Shown one piece after another: positions 32,561 to 33,456 of a stretch of DNA of 33,456 nt. Position 1 is the first letter of the stretch. The number at the start of each line of letters is the position of its first letter. The notes beneath the pieces were generated by a model, which saw only the letters and a program-made list of their open reading frames with translations, made no database searches and was not told the DNA's origin. Position numbers and translations under genes: made by a program. The stretch comes from an uncultured Ruminococcus sp. (lineage in GTDB: Bacteria; Bacillota; Clostridia; Lachnospirales; Lachnospiraceae): the NCBI GenBank assembly GCA_900544395.1, contig UQVC01000028.1, positions 1-33,456 of the forward strand, in the 5' to 3' direction.

Positions 32561-32734
32561 CTACACGATTCGATATTCCATCATCTCATATGCAAGCCGG
32601 CTTCCCTCCATGATTTCCGTAGGGAGTAATGCCATCGCCACACACTTTTCTTCTGCTGTTTCGTCTTCCAGTTTCTGCAGATACGCATATTCCCCGTCAA
32701 TTCTTTTCACAATATAATCAATTCTTTCAAACAT
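32561..32734 (-). CDS. small DUF3006-like protein, 57 residues
   Basis: An ATG at 32734 with GGAG seven bases upstream opens a 57-codon frame beginning MFERIDYIVKRIDGEYAYLQ, with a later ALLPTEIMEGSRLAYEMMEY. The pattern of an opening strand Asp-Gly-Glu-Tyr-Ala and a Leu-Leu-Pro-x-x-Ile-x-Glu-Gly-Ser segment resembles the small DUF3006-type proteins of Clostridia, of unknown function. It is likely cytoplasmic, with no membrane segment. It lies 12 bases after the decayed Nudix gene and upstream of the nagA promoter. Coding is supported by ribosome site, composition and family pattern. Confidence 0.72.
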   Translation of the reverse strand: MFERIDYIVKRIDGEYAYLQKLEDETAEEKCVAMALLPTEIMEGSRLAYEMMEYRIV

Positions 32735-32745
32735 GTCATTTCTCC

Positions 32746-33080
32746 TTACCCAAGTAATATTGCGTGATACTCTCCGTTTTCCAATACAGAGAAAATTTCG
32801 CTGTAAGTATCTGTTTCAAACACATTTCATACTTCTTTTATGTTCCAGATTAGATTTAATTTTTCCAGCGCTGTCTGTTCCACCCAAAACACTGTTCCTG
32901 TTCCTTCTTCTGAAACTCTTAATTCTCTCCTCAAATTGATTTGTTTTAGTCTCCTCTCTCATTTCCCGAAGCACGGAATCTTGCAAAGATTCCCCCGGCT
33001 CCACATGCCTGTCCGGAAATACAATTCTATCTTTAAATCATACGCATATTGGTTAATTCAACCTGTGATATTCTCTCCAT
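32746..33080 (-). pseudogene. decayed Nudix hydrolase (8-oxo-dGTP diphosphatase-like)
   Basis: Pieces of one Nudix protein lie in order but in different frames. They are: MERISQVELTNMRMI then a stop; FPDRHVEPGESLQDSVLREM followed by Arg-Glu-Glu-Thr, which is the Nudix box; RRELRVSEEGTGTVFWVEQT followed by ALEKLNL; a stop; then VFETDTYSEIFSVLENGEYH and the final stop at 32746. The segments normally found after the N-terminal block and after the Nudix box are missing, and the usual Phe-Pro-Gly-Gly-His reads Phe-Pro-Asp-Arg-His. Intact relatives are about 150-160 residues. No functional product is expected. Confidence 0.78.
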
Positions 33081-33089
33081 TATTTGTGT

Positions 33090-33179
33090 TTATTTTTGTG
33101 GTAAATAACCATTTTCTTCCATTTTCCGCACTCCCAAGAAGGGAGTGACATCAAAGGAATGTTGATTGTTCCGGTATTG
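33090..33179 (-). other. short unassigned C-terminal-like reading frame
   Basis: Overlapping the end of the cas3 remnant in another frame, about 27 codons read RNNQHSFDVTPFLGVRKMEE and on to a stop at 33090. The residue pattern looks protein-like rather than random and may be the tail of a gene joined to cas3 by deletion. A seven-pair hairpin, CACTCCC/GGGAGTG (33129-33147), lies within it. The parent gene is not recognised. Confidence 0.25.
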
Positions 33180-33432
33180 TCTTTCCACCGCCAGTCGGAA
33201 CTGTCAGACGAAATAGTCCTCTCTCAGATCTTCCTTCTTCTAAACAATGCTTTAAAATTTCTGTTCTCCTTCCATTTACTGTATCCATGTCCTGATTTTT
33301 CAGCCATTCTGAAACATGCTTTTCCAATTTTTCAAGAAGAACTCCCACCGGTTCCCCAGAATTTCTTACCTTTTTCCCACGACTCATAAATGCCTCTGTA
33401 TCTAGTACAGCGAATAATAAATAATTGCTATA
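33151..33432 (-). pseudogene. remnant of CRISPR-associated helicase/nuclease cas3 (type I)
   Basis: The minus-strand frame reads LLFAVLDTEAF, which resembles the end of a Cas3 HD domain (usually Leu-Val-Asp-Ala-Asp-Phe-Leu-Asp-Thr-Glu). A linker LLEKLEKHVSEWLK follows, then RRTEILKHCLEEGRSERGLF and RLTVPTGGGKT, the helicase Walker A. Right after Walker A the frame reads IPEQSTFL and stops, so nearly all the helicase is missing. An in-frame stop lies at 33433-33435, upstream of the matching part. The sequence resembles type I-C Cas3 best. No other cas gene or repeat array is visible, but the window ends here. Confidence 0.78.
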
Positions 33433-33456
33433 TTAAACCGATGCCGCTTCCTCTTC

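Noticed and set aside
33081..33456. CRISPR array next to the cas3 remnant
   Set aside because: No repeated 28-37 base unit occurs here or elsewhere in the window.

Overview
The window looks like chromosomal DNA of a Gram-positive, spore-lineage gut Clostridium of the family Lachnospiraceae (Ruminococcus/Mediterraneibacter/Dorea/Blautia-like). This is an inference from strong AGGAGG ribosome sites, the isoprenoid/phospholipid block rseP-dxr-cdsA-uppS-frr-pyrH, a PdaA-type deacetylase, an Rpn-type PD-(D/E)XK transposase, a FeoB-associated Cys-rich peptide and a purine/molybdenum-hydroxylase accessory cluster. No rRNA, tRNA or CRISPR array was seen.

Layout. 1-1650: an AT-rich accessory end with a cut-off IS630-type transposase, a 35-residue stub of a GPH-family sugar transporter that the element appears to have interrupted, and the divergent AraC-type regulator. 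1655-8260 (minus strand): clc, pyrH, frr, uppS, cdsA, dxr and rseP. 8290-13192 (plus): aroF-aroB-aroE from a clear sigma-A promoter, then an ABC exporter gene broken by an internal deletion. 13199-14990 (minus): a Cof-type HAD phosphatase and a D-lactate-type dehydrogenase. 15141-15983: a PdaA-like deacetylase. 16037-17794 (minus): two adjacent BMC-H shell genes with their own promoter and no enzyme genes, and an Rpn transposase. 18168-20722 (minus): MFS and MATE transporters with a 4-base overlap. 20831-21558: a FeoB-associated peptide divergent from a DtxR/MntR regulator, with a DtxR-box-like palindrome between them. 21604-23937 (minus): a guanine-type riboswitch leading guanine deaminase, then a C39-type lipoprotein. 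23970-29694 (minus): methyltransferase, hslO, nadE, molybdopterin-binding protein and XdhC. 29746-31304: mgtE with a structured leader. 31313-33456 (minus): nagA, a 57-residue small protein, a decayed Nudix gene and a decayed cas3 fragment.

How the genes connect. The left minus-strand block joins envelope lipid synthesis (dxr, uppS, cdsA) with ribosome recycling and UMP kinase. The aro genes give three early steps of chorismate synthesis. Guanine deaminase makes xanthine, and XdhC plus the molybdopterin-binding protein fit maturation of a xanthine-dehydrogenase-like enzyme whose subunits lie outside the window. Both edges carry gene wreckage (IS-interrupted transporter on the left, Nudix and cas3 remnants on the right), while the middle is mostly intact housekeeping sequence. 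I found no convincing entirely new system. The best leads are the orphan two-gene BMC locus with a Cys-containing pore loop, the guanine riboswitch on a guanine-catabolic gene, the DtxR-box iron pair, and the cas3 remnant.
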